Shown here piece after piece: positions 14,856-23,828 of a DNA stretch of 24,977 nucleotides. Where the stretch lies: positions 1 to 24,977 of the IMG/VR virus record IMGVR_UViG_3300030060_000158, one strand, 5' to 3'. The notes under the pieces were generated by a model. That model made no database searches. It was given only the letters and a program-made list of their open reading frames with translations, and was not told the origin of the DNA. This DNA comes from a virus. How positions within the stretch are numbered: position 1 is the stretch's first letter; each line of letters starts with the position of its first letter. Both the position numbers and the translations under genes were made by a program.

Positions 14856-16757
14856 TTATTGCAGCACCCAATGGATGCCATCTTCAGGGTCGCTTACAAA
14901 TTTCCAAACAGAGTTTCCGTTGTTTAATGAAAATTGTTGACCATCTTTAAATAACTCTGGTTGTGTTGTTCCTAGACTTTCTGGAGTATACCATAAAATA
15001 GGATTAGTATTTAATTTTTGATTATAAGATTTAATTTGATTTTCATCTAAAACTCTTTTACCTGTCAATTTAAATATATCAGCTTCAAACTCGTCTCCAG
15101 TATCTTTTGGAGTATACGTAGCAAATTCTTGTGGTTGATAAATTTCGTCATAGAGATTAAACTTAGGTTTTTTTTCAAAAACAGAACCAAATAATTCCCA
15201 ATCACTACCTTGTTCTATACCAAGTAACTGCATATTTACAGCAGCTCTAATAGCTTTTTGTTCATCTAAACCACCGGATGCTATTAATCTTTTTACTTGT
15301 GAAATAACTGTAATTTTAAATGTAAGTTTATCATTTCCATTTAGTTGATTATAGAATTGTTTTTGTCTTGTATTATTACTAGAGTTAATTTCAGCATCTA
15401 CTCTTCCACTAAATGTAGTAATATCTTCTTTTTTAACAGCAAAATTTTTGTAACTTGCTTTAAAACTTTCAGGGACACCATCTTCACCAAGTCCATATAT
15501 AACTTGTGCTTTTAAATGATTTGGTATAGCGTTAAAATCACCACCATATAATTCAATTATGTGTGATGCATCATTATAATTAATTCGTTCTCCTGTTGTT
15601 TTTGTTATATAGGTTGTTGGAAATGCTTGACTAAATCTAATAGTCAAATCATTGTCTGTAAATGATTCTGCAAATTGATTAGAATTATAAAATATTGAAA
15701 CAATCTCATCTGCATTGTCTAATTTTAGATTAGCATTTAAAGGTTGAGCATTATAATAAGCAATAAAGTCTGCTAGTTCATCAGGATTAGCTTTTTTGTT
15801 TTGTTCTGCTTGAATAATTCTTGCATCATCATCAAGTAAGGGCATAAAATAAAATGCATAATCATACTTACCATTTTCATCTAAACCTTTGGAATTACTC
15901 CATTGTCGAGATGTAGCAACAATAGCATTAAATTTCCTTTCTTGTTTTTCTAATTGTTTATTAGCTTTTTTACCACCTGTATTTTCTTCTTTTTCTTCTA
16001 TAAATTTACTAAGTATAGCTGAACTTCCTGCATAGGTTGGTAAAGAAACTCTATATTTACTTGTTTGTTCTACAATTTTTTGTAATTCTAATTGTTTAGT
16101 ATTAAATGATTTTAATAAATCAAATTTACCTCTTTCATTTAATTTTAATATTGAACCAAGCTCGTCTAATGGATTATTAATACCAAAATTTTTCTGTGAT
16201 AATGCAAGTTTTCTTACACTATCTAAAATAGGTTTTTTAAATAAACCTTTACTTTTTACATCATCTGAAAAAATTTCTAAAACTTCTGCTTGGTCTTCTG
16301 TTTCTGGTTCATATTTTGTAACTAATTTAGAATAACCTTCAAGTCTTTTGTTTATTATATTTGCTTGTTCTTCTGCTTCTTTTCTTAAAGATACAAATAA
16401 ATCATTATCTTGGTCTATACTTTCTTTAATGGCTTCTAATCCAGTAATACCAGCAGCACCTTTTACATCTTCTACATTAGATAAAAATATTCCTTCAGTT
16501 AAATTTCCTTTACCTTTTTTTATTAATTCATCAGCAATTTTTTGTTCTTTCTCATAATCTTCAAAGAGTTGAACAAATCTTTCTTCTTCATCTTTAAGAT
16601 TAACATTAATGTAATCTAAATTATTTTTTATTCTATTATTTAACCCTTTACTAATTCCTTCTACAATAGCTATTCCTACATCTGCTGCTCTAGGTTTTAA
16701 AGCTTTTCTAATTCTTCTTTGAATATTTTGTCCAACTTGTTGTTGTGGTGATATCAT
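14856..16757 (-). CDS. hypothetical internal virion protein (633 aa)
   Basis: I do not recognise a specific family. The N-terminal 250 residues are charged and helical, with probable coiled coil (NLKDEEERFVQLFEDYEKEQ, then KEAEEQANIINKRLEG). The remainder is mixed alpha/beta without membrane spans, cysteine motifs or a signal peptide. The C-terminus, around GNSVWKFVSDPEDGIHWVLQ, looks like a small beta domain. It sits directly before the 1657-residue ejection-type protein and after other structural genes, so an internal virion or ejectosome component, analogous in position to T7 gp15, is likely by context only. AGGAGA lies shortly before the ATG, which follows the upstream stop as TAATATG. 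Confidence 0.65.
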   Translation of the reverse strand: MISPQQQVGQNIQRRIRKALKPRAADVGIAIVEGISKGLNNRIKNNLDYINVNLKDEEERFVQLFEDYEKEQKIADELIKKGKGNLTEGIFLSNVEDVKGAAGITGLEAIKESIDQDNDLFVSLRKEAEEQANIINKRLEGYSKLVTKYEPETEDQAEVLEIFSDDVKSKGLFKKPILDSVRKLALSQKNFGINNPLDELGSILKLNERGKFDLLKSFNTKQLELQKIVEQTSKYRVSLPTYAGSSAILSKFIEEKEENTGGKKANKQLEKQERKFNAIVATSRQWSNSKGLDENGKYDYAFYFMPLLDDDARIIQAEQNKKANPDELADFIAYYNAQPLNANLKLDNADEIVSIFYNSNQFAESFTDNDLTIRFSQAFPTTYITKTTGERINYNDASHIIELYGGDFNAIPNHLKAQVIYGLGEDGVPESFKASYKNFAVKKEDITTFSGRVDAEINSSNNTRQKQFYNQLNGNDKLTFKITVISQVKRLIASGGLDEQKAIRAAVNMQLLGIEQGSDWELFGSVFEKKPKFNLYDEIYQPQEFATYTPKDTGDEFEADIFKLTGKRVLDENQIKSYNQKLNTNPILWYTPESLGTTQPELFKDGQQFSLNNGNSVWKFVSDPEDGIHWVLQ

Positions 16758-16758
16758 A

Positions 16759-17382
16759 TTATCTCCTATCTAGTAAATTTTGTTCATTCGTTTCGTCTGG
16801 TCTATCAAGTAACCCTAACGTCTGTTCAGTAGGTGCAAAGTCTTGAACTTGTTGCTGTAAAGCTGGTGCTTCAGCTATAGTTTGTGCTGATAAACCACCA
16901 AGTTTTCCTGTTAACATTTGTTTTAAATTATCTAAACTTTCTCGTTTTTCATCTGGGTCAAGTTCATCTTCTTGAGCTTCACCTTCATAACCTAATACAT
17001 CACCTATTCCTGCTTTTTCAGCTAAAGCCAGTATCATATACATAACTGGTTCCATTAATAAAAGCATTAAATCTGGATTAAATTGTCCTAATTGAAAACC
17101 TCTGTATAAAATAGCAGAAGCAATATCGACAACACTTGTACCACTTTTTAAAGCTCTAAGTAAAGAAATATAATTTTCTTCTTCAGTCATGTCAGCAAAG
17201 ATAGCTGTGGCTGCTTCTGGTACAGAAGTATAAACAGGAGGTCTCTCCCATGAATAAGGCTGTTCAGTTGAATTTGTTAAAGACTGACCCGGCACTCCTT
17301 TATTAAATGCACCTTCTAATAATCTAACTTTTTCAGGAGAAAAATCTTGTTGATTTATTTCTAAATTATTTATAAATTCCAT
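16759..17382 (-). CDS. hypothetical structural-region protein (207 aa)
   Basis: The family is not recognised. The N-terminal part (about 1-60) has many Pro, Gly and Ser residues (GVPGQSLTNS, PYSWERPPVYTS). A helical hydrophobic middle follows (VVDIASAILYRGFQLGQF and LMLLLMEPVMYMILALAEKA), which could be buried helices or a membrane-active segment. The C-terminus is acidic and Gln-rich. It lies between the 452- and 633-residue virion-type genes with only a few bases of spacing. AGGTG precedes the start, and the stop abuts the next gene (TAATATG). It is probably a minor virion component or chaperone; no direct evidence separates these. Confidence 0.62.
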   Translation of the reverse strand: MEFINNLEINQQDFSPEKVRLLEGAFNKGVPGQSLTNSTEQPYSWERPPVYTSVPEAATAIFADMTEEENYISLLRALKSGTSVVDIASAILYRGFQLGQFNPDLMLLLMEPVMYMILALAEKAGIGDVLGYEGEAQEDELDPDEKRESLDNLKQMLTGKLGGLSAQTIAEAPALQQQVQDFAPTEQTLGLLDRPDETNEQNLLDRR

Positions 17383-17384
17383 AA

Positions 17385-18743
17385 TTAAACACCTAATACT
17401 TTTTGATAATCAGTTATTTCTGGTAAATTTAATTGTGGCATAAAAATACCTCCATTAGCAAATCCTTGTAAATCACTAGGTTGGGCAACAAATAAAGGAA
17501 CTTGAGTTATTCCATTCATAGCTAACATATTTGAAGTTTGTGCAAATGGTTTAGACATTGTAAAATCTACTTGAGTTCTTGCTGGTTCAGCTTCTACTAT
17601 ATCAGCTACAACCGGTTGGTTATAAACCATTTCATATCCTTCTGGTATATAATCTTCTCCTAAAACAGCTCGTTCAACACCAGATACTGTAGCTCCGAGT
17701 AAAGGTCCTTGAGCTGCTCTGCCAAATTTTGTACCTTCTACAGTAACAAATTTTTCTCCATCATAAACAACTTCATTGTATCTACTAGGTATACCTTCAA
17801 ACGAAGTAGTTCCAGTTTTTTCTCCAAAAACACCTGTAGGAGATTCAATAGAAGTAGGAGCCACATAACTTGCATTAAAAGTTTTTTCAAAAGCTTCCAT
17901 ATCAAAATTATTCATTTGTTCAGCAGTAAACCCTTGAGTAGCATTTTCATATGCTTCTTTATAAGCACTTTGTCTGTCTTGAGTTAATCCCGGTGTTCCG
18001 GTTCTTAAATTAACAGTTGATAAATCTGTAAAAGCACCACCAAAATCTTGTATAGTTCCATTGAATTGATTATCTAAAACATTTTTAAAGTTATTAGAAT
18101 ATTCTTTAAAATTAAATTCTCCATCAGCATTAACTTTGTAAATATCTTTACCTCTTAAATGTGCTTCAAAAGCAACAGAGTGTCCTCTACCAAAGTTTAA
18201 ACCTTGAGAAGTTAAATTACCACTCGCATCAAAAAAACTTGGATTAGCTATTTTAAATGCTTCAGTAGACTCATATCCCATTAACTGTAAACCATCTTTA
18301 CTGTTCATCCATGTTGATAATTCTTTATCATTCATAACAGGAACAGAACCGGGTTCAAGTCCAATAGCTGCTCTTGCTCTATCTAAAAATCTATCAAAAC
18401 CTTCTAATGTATCACCAACAACAGGTATTTGTTTTAAAGTTCCAAACACAGCATCAGTTACACTTTTATATGCACCCATAACACTATTACCTACGTTATA
18501 AATACCTTTCATAACATTACCCATAGTGCCTTGCAATCCTCCTGCCCACGTACCAAAACTACTCCATAAATACGAGCCTATATAAGGCATAGCTATCATC
18601 ATTCCTATTGTTCCAATGGGTCCTAGTTTTCCTAAAAATTTACCAACACCTTTAAAAACTGATTTAAAAGCTTTACCAATTTTTTTACCAATTTTTTTAA
18701 TACCACTCCAAATTTTCTTACCTACTTTTCTAAGTTTACCCAT
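17385..18743 (-). CDS. virion protein with cationic amphipathic N-terminus (452 aa)
   Basis: Residues 1-42 are a striking Lys/Gly/hydrophobic repeat (GKLRKVGKKIWSGIKKIGKK, then IGKAFKSVFKGVGKFLGKLG). A hydrophobic segment follows (IGTIGMMIAMPYIGSYLW, about 43-60). This N-terminal architecture is familiar from structural proteins of many marine and enteric podoviruses and looks able to insert into membranes, consistent with an internal or DNA-transfer protein. The remaining residues (QIPVVGDTLEGF onward) are soluble, with Gly/Thr/Phe-rich segments, and end LPEITDYQKVLGV. The ATG overlaps the upstream stop (TAATG), with AGGAG seven bases before it, encoded within the acidic tail of the preceding protein. 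The function is by analogy only. Confidence 0.68.
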   Translation of the reverse strand: MGKLRKVGKKIWSGIKKIGKKIGKAFKSVFKGVGKFLGKLGPIGTIGMMIAMPYIGSYLWSSFGTWAGGLQGTMGNVMKGIYNVGNSVMGAYKSVTDAVFGTLKQIPVVGDTLEGFDRFLDRARAAIGLEPGSVPVMNDKELSTWMNSKDGLQLMGYESTEAFKIANPSFFDASGNLTSQGLNFGRGHSVAFEAHLRGKDIYKVNADGEFNFKEYSNNFKNVLDNQFNGTIQDFGGAFTDLSTVNLRTGTPGLTQDRQSAYKEAYENATQGFTAEQMNNFDMEAFEKTFNASYVAPTSIESPTGVFGEKTGTTSFEGIPSRYNEVVYDGEKFVTVEGTKFGRAAQGPLLGATVSGVERAVLGEDYIPEGYEMVYNQPVVADIVEAEPARTQVDFTMSKPFAQTSNMLAMNGITQVPLFVAQPSDLQGFANGGIFMPQLNLPEITDYQKVLGV

Positions 18744-20860
18744 TATTCATCTCCTTCATCATCATCATCATCATCAGGAACAGGAATATCTGTTGACCCA
18801 TAATAATTTGTTGTTATACTTTTTACTAAATTAATTAAATCTCTTGTTGTACTATTAGATTTTTCTGCAAGTGCTCCTTCATTAGCAATAGCTGTAGCTT
18901 GTAATTGAGTAATTTGTGCTCGAGAATTTTCTACACTTCTAAAATCAAAATCTGCTTGGTCTCTTAATTCTTGCCATAAAAATGATAATGATTGAGAACT
19001 TAAATTAAAAGCATTCATAGCATTTGACATATTAATTTGATTTTGTGCAGCAGTATTAATTGTATTAGCCTGTCTTCTCCATTGAACATTAGAAGCTTCA
19101 ACAACAGCAGCATTTTGTGCATTCCATTGATTTCTTGCAAAGTCTTGTTGAGAATTAAATTGGTCTACTTGTGTTGCTAATTGTGCATTAAATCTATTTA
19201 AATCAGCTTGTCTCTGTGCATCTCTTGCAGCAGCAGCATTTGTTTGAGTTGTATTAAATTGTTTCATAGCATTTAACTGTGATGCATTAAATTGATTTGC
19301 TTGAGTTTGTAATCCAGCCATAAATTGATTTGTTTGATTTTGACTGGTCGCATTAAACTGAGCAGCAGCATTTTGAGCAGCTTGATTACTTAATATTCTT
19401 TGTTGATTTTGTTGAGCTTGTAAAACATTTGCTTGTTGATTGTTTGCTAAGTTTGTTAAATCCATTTGTAAAAATGCTTTGGCATTTTGTATTTGTGCTG
19501 CTTGATTAAAATTAGCTTCTGCTATATTAGCTTGAGACATTAAGATAGCATCTTGTACTACACCTTGTTGTTCCATTGTAGCTTCACTTAATCCAACAGT
19601 TTGTAAAAATTTACTATTAGCTAAAGCTGTTTGTTGGTCAGCACTAAATTGTGCTAAATCAAATCTAAACACATTATCAGCATTTTTAAGAGCTGTTTGT
19701 TGTAATCTTGCAGCATTTGCTTCTGCTTCTTGTGCTTCAATCCCTCGTTGTTGAGCTATGCTTGTTTGTAAAGCTTGAGCATTAGATTGGGCTATAGGTA
19801 TTGCTGATTGTATAATAGCATTAACTAATGCATCTCTACCTACAGTAGAAGCTTCTAGTCCTCTTGAAGCTAACATCTGTTCTACTTGTGCTACAGCAGG
19901 TCTAGCAAAAGCTGGTATGTTACCACTTTCAATACCTGTTAATAATGAATCTAACTGTGTTGATACTAAAGCTTCTTGAGGTAATCCTGCAATTAATCCT
20001 CTTTGACTTTCATCAAAATTTGCTAGTCTAGCTTCTAATACAGTTGGGTCATTACCTAATTGATTAATTTCAGAAGCTGATAATCCTGCGTTAGATAATT
20101 GTTGTCGTGCTCTACTTATTCTAGCTAACGAACTTCCAGCATTAACAGCAGCAGTTGATTTTGCTTCTTCACTTAATGTTCCTACTACTCGTTCTGTTAA
20201 AGCTCCTTCTGGTATATTAACTTCTGCTGCATCTATTGTAGCTACTCGATTAACTCCAGCAGCTTGTGCAACAGCATCGTCTGAAAGTCTGCCTTGTGCT
20301 GCTGTAACTTGAGCTGTAGGGTCAATAGTAGCTGCTGTCATTTGAGCAGCTTGGATTGGTTGAGGTTGTGAAATTTGTGCTGTGTCTTGTACTGTAGTTA
20401 CTTGTTCTGGTGCAACTGGTGCAGCTTGTGTAGCTGTAACTGAGGTAGGTGCAGCCATAGTTGTCGTAGCTTGTCTTATATCACTACTAACAGCAGTTCC
20501 CTTTTCTTCAGAAATACCGGGAATAACAGCAGCTTCTGGAACTGTTCCTTGTACAGTTTGTCCAATTAAATTTGCAGTTTCATCAAGCCTTGCTTGTTTT
20601 TCTTCAGATATGGGTTGTTTAGCTGATAGAGAATTTGTAGTAGGTTGATTACCTCCAGTATTATTACCTGCTATTGCTCTTTCATAATCTGCCCTAGTAG
20701 GATATTGTACATGATAGCTATCATAAGCTTCACTTGCTCCTCTTTGAAATCTAGGATTAGGTCTTGCACCATGCCATAATTTAACACGACCACCACTACG
20801 CATATCTACACGACCAGCAGTTGTATATAAATCTCTTTTATTTTTTCTTTTTTTTGCCAT
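18743..20860 (-). CDS. Ala/Gln/Asn-rich coiled-coil virion protein with acidic tail (705 aa)
   Basis: The N-terminus is basic (MAKKRKNKRDLYTTAGRVDM, then RSGGRVKLWHGARPN). A Pro/Thr/Ala/Gln-rich linker at about 90-190 (QAAPVAPEQVTTVQDTAQIS) leads to about 400 residues of Ala/Gln/Asn-rich helix with repeated NQ/QFN patterns (NQTNQFMAGLQTQANQFNAS), predicted as long coiled coil. The last residues are PVPDDDDDDEGDE, encoded by a GAT run. Such Q/A-rich helical proteins in this position are typical of podovirus internal virion or ejection proteins. I cannot assign it to a T7 gene. AGGA lies nine bases before the ATG. About 86 non-coding bases separate it from the upstream gene, the largest gap in the - block. 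Confidence 0.68.
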   Translation of the reverse strand: MAKKRKNKRDLYTTAGRVDMRSGGRVKLWHGARPNPRFQRGASEAYDSYHVQYPTRADYERAIAGNNTGGNQPTTNSLSAKQPISEEKQARLDETANLIGQTVQGTVPEAAVIPGISEEKGTAVSSDIRQATTTMAAPTSVTATQAAPVAPEQVTTVQDTAQISQPQPIQAAQMTAATIDPTAQVTAAQGRLSDDAVAQAAGVNRVATIDAAEVNIPEGALTERVVGTLSEEAKSTAAVNAGSSLARISRARQQLSNAGLSASEINQLGNDPTVLEARLANFDESQRGLIAGLPQEALVSTQLDSLLTGIESGNIPAFARPAVAQVEQMLASRGLEASTVGRDALVNAIIQSAIPIAQSNAQALQTSIAQQRGIEAQEAEANAARLQQTALKNADNVFRFDLAQFSADQQTALANSKFLQTVGLSEATMEQQGVVQDAILMSQANIAEANFNQAAQIQNAKAFLQMDLTNLANNQQANVLQAQQNQQRILSNQAAQNAAAQFNATSQNQTNQFMAGLQTQANQFNASQLNAMKQFNTTQTNAAAARDAQRQADLNRFNAQLATQVDQFNSQQDFARNQWNAQNAAVVEASNVQWRRQANTINTAAQNQINMSNAMNAFNLSSQSLSFLWQELRDQADFDFRSVENSRAQITQLQATAIANEGALAEKSNSTTRDLINLVKSITTNYYGSTDIPVPDDDDDDEGDE
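18757..18776 (-). repeat. GAT trinucleotide run encoding the poly-Asp tail
   Basis: Six uninterrupted CAT triplets on the + strand (GAT on the coding strand) encode the Asp run at the C-terminus of the 705-residue protein. The copy number could vary by slippage without breaking the frame. Confidence 0.75.
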
Positions 20861-20946
20861 TCTTTTTTTTCCTACGTTTTTGTAGAGTTACTATCAGAAT
20901 AGATAAGAGGGGAGTTTTTGAAGTTTTTTTATGCTTCATATCTATT
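20861..20946. other. 86-bp intergenic spacer within the - operon
   Basis: This is the widest non-coding gap between - strand genes. It carries the leader of the 705-residue protein gene (AGGA nine bases before its ATG). It also contains a weak five-base inverted repeat (TGAAG...CTTCA, about 20929-20948) and a four-base CTAC/GTAG pair. No consensus -35/-10 pair and no convincing terminator were found. A phage-specific promoter cannot be excluded, because only one such gap is available for comparison. Confidence 0.4.
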
Positions 20947-21189
20947 TTACTTGACTTCAAAGAGTTTGTCAAGTTTTTCGTCTATTTTTTCTATTCTGTC
21001 CATAATGTCTTGCATATCATCACGTAACTCAAATTTTGTAACATATTCTTTTGCTATCTCTTCACGAGTTTTATTTAAGAGTATGTCTTGTCTTTTTAAC
21101 TCTGTAGCATTTTGTCTAATCTGAAACCAAATAGGAGCAAGTACTAAAGTTATTAAAACATTCCAAATTATGTAAGGCGATACTTCCAT
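20947..21189 (-). CDS. small membrane-anchored coiled-coil protein (80 aa)
   Basis: The N-terminus MEVSPYIIWNVLITLVLAPI forms one membrane span ending near residue 23. The remainder is a coiled coil (TELKRQDILLNKTREEIAKE, then DIMDRIEKIDEKLDKLFEV). I recall very similar small proteins next to tail-fibre genes in marine phages. The function is unknown, with an inner-membrane spanin or anchoring role as a guess. It overlaps the upstream stop by one base (TAATG at 21187-21191), so it is coupled to the tail gene before it. Confidence 0.7.
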   Translation of the reverse strand: MEVSPYIIWNVLITLVLAPIWFQIRQNATELKRQDILLNKTREEIAKEYVTKFELRDDMQDIMDRIEKIDEKLDKLFEVK

Positions 21190-21788
21190 TAGCTTAGTTC
21201 TGGAAACTCACCAAGAGGTCTAACTGGAGGTGTTGCATTGTTATATACATACAAAGCTGCCAAAGCATCAACGTCTGCTGCATTGTCTATTTGAGTACAC
21301 ATAGAGTTAGCTTTTGTACGCACACTAGCTCTCCAAGTTTTAATATTACTTGGCATAGCTGTACCACCATCAGCTTCTCTAATAACCATCCAATCCGTAT
21401 CTGATAAAATACTACCTGCTTGAGAGTTTATTACAGCTTTGTGTTGTGGTTTTAAACCATATTGTTTTATTTCACCTTCTGTACCAAGACCATCTGTTTC
21501 GTCTTGGGCTGTAAATAGTACATCATTTAAAGGTTTAGCTGTAGCTGTACCATAACTTGCAGTTACTGTATCACTTGCAAAGTTAAAAGATTGGTCAGTA
21601 TTTATGTAATACTGTTTATCTTTTAAGTTTGTATTATCAATTACTACTTCATAAATTCCTATAGCTTTAAGTTCTGACTCTGACCAAAGCTCAAAAATAT
21701 TACGGGGATATTTAATATCTCCTATTGTTAATTGTATAGGTCGTGTATATATTTTACTTACACTACCTGATTGTACTAATGCCCACAT
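21189..21788 (-). CDS. tail-fibre-associated protein, DUF4376-like (199 aa)
   Basis: The product begins MWALVQSGSVSKIYTRP. It has a central beta-rich part and a C-terminal helical part containing SDTDWMVIREADGG, WRASVRTKANSMCTQI and VDALAALYVYN. The DW-x-hydrophobic-R plus R-x-x-VR-x-x-x-N arrangement resembles the DUF4376 domain found in phage tail-fibre and fibre-assembly proteins. From memory, close relatives are common in marine phages immediately after fibre genes. It is probably a fibre tip, adaptor or chaperone. GAGG lies shortly before the ATG and overlaps the end of the DUF7483-like gene. Confidence 0.66.
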   Translation of the reverse strand: MWALVQSGSVSKIYTRPIQLTIGDIKYPRNIFELWSESELKAIGIYEVVIDNTNLKDKQYYINTDQSFNFASDTVTASYGTATAKPLNDVLFTAQDETDGLGTEGEIKQYGLKPQHKAVINSQAGSILSDTDWMVIREADGGTAMPSNIKTWRASVRTKANSMCTQIDNAADVDALAALYVYNNATPPVRPLGEFPELS

Positions 21789-21791
21789 ATT

Positions 21792-22856
21792 TTACCTCGC
21801 TGTTGTTGGGATTCCGGTTGATGTTACAAATGGATTTTCTGCAAAACACATATAAATATAAGTACCACCACTTCTATTCCAAGCTGAGTCTGTATTTCTT
21901 AACTTAAATCCATTTGATAAAAAATCTATTACATTTGTAAAACTACCTGTGGCTTCTGCTGCTGTTGTATTAGCAACAAGTCGTGCATCAGCAGAATTAA
22001 TAGGGTCTCTTTTTGTGTCAAACATCCACCAACTGTTTGAATTACCTGTTTCCTTCAACATTATAAAGTTAGTTTTAAATCCTGTATAAACAAAAGTACC
22101 ATCTGCATTTCCACTACCGACATACTTCCCAAACTTGCTGTAGCCTTGTTTTTCTGCAAAGCAGTAAGCTACTATATCATCACCATTATTATTTGTTTGT
22201 GATGATGTGCCAACTGTAAAAACAGAAGATGTTGGTTGTGTTCCGTTAAACCTACCACCACTATATTGAGTTGAGTCAGTTGTATTTAGTCTTAAAAAAT
22301 AATTTGCACTTGTGTTAATATCTTTATGATAAACAATCCAGTTTACTGCTGAATCTCTATTTTTTAAAATCATCATATCAGGTTTAACTCCAAGACCATG
22401 ACCAACTGTCGCTATTGAACCTGTGCCTGTATAAGTAACAATACTAAAACCTGCTGTTGTATTTGCTTGAACTGTAGAAGTTATAGAGCCATTTGAGTTT
22501 GAAGCTGTTGTGCCACCACCTGCTTTCCATTGCCAAGCTACAAAAGTATTTCCACTATAGTTAGGCACCTGAGAGCCATCATAACCTATAGTAAAACCAT
22601 CAGTATCAAAAGACTCCACCATATTTGTATTAGTGCCTTCAGCGGTTGTAGCATCAGAATTTAAAGTTTTAGTATTTCCTCTTGAAGAATCTTGTAAAAA
22701 GTGACTATATCCAGCATTTCTATTTTTTAACCATACCCAATCAGGTTGTAAATCACTATTACCATCATTGGTTAATGCTCTACCATCAGAACTATTACCA
22801 GTCCATAACAAAGTTTGAAAATATGCTGAAGGGTCGTCTATTGTTGTATAACTCAT
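21792..22856 (-). CDS. tail-fibre/receptor-binding protein, DUF7483-like (354 aa)
   Basis: The protein contains the Trp/Gly/Asn-rich beta pattern of the DUF7483 type: DWVWLKNRNAGYSHFLQDS, TFVAWQWKAGGG, then GTGSIATVGHGLGVKPDM and MILKNRDSAVNWIVYHKD. The second half repeats the theme (FVYTGFKTNFIMLKE, WWMFDTKRDPIN, GFKLRNTDSAWNRSGG, YIYMCFAENPF). Such modules occur in marine phage fibre proteins and probably fold as beta-sandwiches that contact the host surface. There is no membrane span or signal peptide, as expected for a virion protein. The start follows the upstream stop as TAATATG. It forms a string of short fibre genes with its neighbours. Confidence 0.72.
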   Translation of the reverse strand: MSYTTIDDPSAYFQTLLWTGNSSDGRALTNDGNSDLQPDWVWLKNRNAGYSHFLQDSSRGNTKTLNSDATTAEGTNTNMVESFDTDGFTIGYDGSQVPNYSGNTFVAWQWKAGGGTTASNSNGSITSTVQANTTAGFSIVTYTGTGSIATVGHGLGVKPDMMILKNRDSAVNWIVYHKDINTSANYFLRLNTTDSTQYSGGRFNGTQPTSSVFTVGTSSQTNNNGDDIVAYCFAEKQGYSKFGKYVGSGNADGTFVYTGFKTNFIMLKETGNSNSWWMFDTKRDPINSADARLVANTTAAEATGSFTNVIDFLSNGFKLRNTDSAWNRSGGTYIYMCFAENPFVTSTGIPTTAR

Positions 22857-22857
22857 A

Positions 22858-23823
22858 TTATCCGAACTCCGCTAAATTTTTAGTGCAAATTGCATAATAA
22901 CCTGTAGGTGGTGCATAAACAAATGAACCATAACCATTTTCGTCTGTATTTGTATGAGTGTTACTCATAGTTGTATAACCACCAAAGTTAGTTTGATATG
23001 TATGAGTTCCAAAAGAATACACATAAGGTATAAAAAGTTCTGACGAAATATCAGTTTGACTTGCTAATAAATTACCTTGAGAGGAATTGTTTACATAGCA
23101 AGTAAGTGTCCAGTTATCCGCATCATAAGCAAAACCTATAATATCATTGGTTGACCAAGCTGCTCCATAACTTGATACAGCTGTTCCATTTACATACCTA
23201 TCACCATCATAGTGATAAACAAAATTACCTGTTTCATCATAGAAAAAAAGTGTTCCTTGATTTGACGCTATTCCTGCTCCTGATACAAGCGTATTACCAT
23301 TTACAGTAGGTTTTATTTCCCAATACCATTTTCCATTAGCAACACCTATAGTAGCTGGTGAATATCTATAATCATTAACATTATTACCTATTTCTGTTGC
23401 ACCTTCTGACATTAAAGGCATTCTATCAGTAGCTTGTCTAAGAACATTCTGTGTAGCAAAATTATTAGTGCAAGTGTCAGTTGCTTGGTCTGCTGCCGCT
23501 ATATTATTTTCAGTAAAATCTGTACCACCACTTACATCATTACCTAAATTAGAAGAATCCTCAAAATCTAAATAAAATTTATTAGTTCCTGAAGGTTTAC
23601 TTTCTACATCAATAGGCTTCCATATACCAGTATCACTATCAAACTCACCAAACTCTGTAGGTGCTGATGCAGTACCATCTTGATAACAAATTTCACACAT
23701 GTAGCCAGCAAAAGGTTGTCCATTATCAATAGAGTTATAACCTATAACTTGTTTTTCAAAATTAATGCCTAAGTTATCATTTTGACTTGGATTATTTGTA
23801 GTGCTAAAAGAAGTTTCTTGCAC
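22858..23823 (-). CDS. C-terminal fragment of a split LamG/SPRY tail-fibre gene (321 codons)
   Basis: The frame is open back to 23838 and encodes LYVNGVQETSF before the nominal GTG at 23823. LYVNGV is the conserved final-strand motif of a LamG domain, so the reading frame begins in the middle of a domain. The remainder has a linker (KFYLDFEDSSNLGNDVSGG) and a SPRY-like domain at about 155-270 (VANGKWYWEIKPTVNG, IIGFAYDADNWTLTCYVNN). It ends in an AFG-type fibre tail. The GTG has no proper Shine-Dalgarno. Together with the ORF at 23829-24185 it reconstructs one LamG+SPRY fibre protein. It may be expressed by reinitiation or not at all. Confidence 0.65.
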   Translation of the reverse strand: MQETSFSTTNNPSQNDNLGINFEKQVIGYNSIDNGQPFAGYMCEICYQDGTASAPTEFGEFDSDTGIWKPIDVESKPSGTNKFYLDFEDSSNLGNDVSGGTDFTENNIAAADQATDTCTNNFATQNVLRQATDRMPLMSEGATEIGNNVNDYRYSPATIGVANGKWYWEIKPTVNGNTLVSGAGIASNQGTLFFYDETGNFVYHYDGDRYVNGTAVSSYGAAWSTNDIIGFAYDADNWTLTCYVNNSSQGNLLASQTDISSELFIPYVYSFGTHTYQTNFGGYTTMSNTHTNTDENGYGSFVYAPPTGYYAICTKNLAEFG

Positions 23824-23828
23824 TCCGT

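Noticed and set aside
20925-20950. Hairpin TGAAG...CTTCA as a terminator
   Set aside because: The stem is only five bases with a ten-base loop, and the - strand lacks a T-run after it.
20821-21124. Two overlapping + ORFs of 68 codons
   Set aside because: They are Phe/Ser-rich antisense of the 80-residue membrane/coiled-coil gene and the spacer; the - strand protein has clear architecture.
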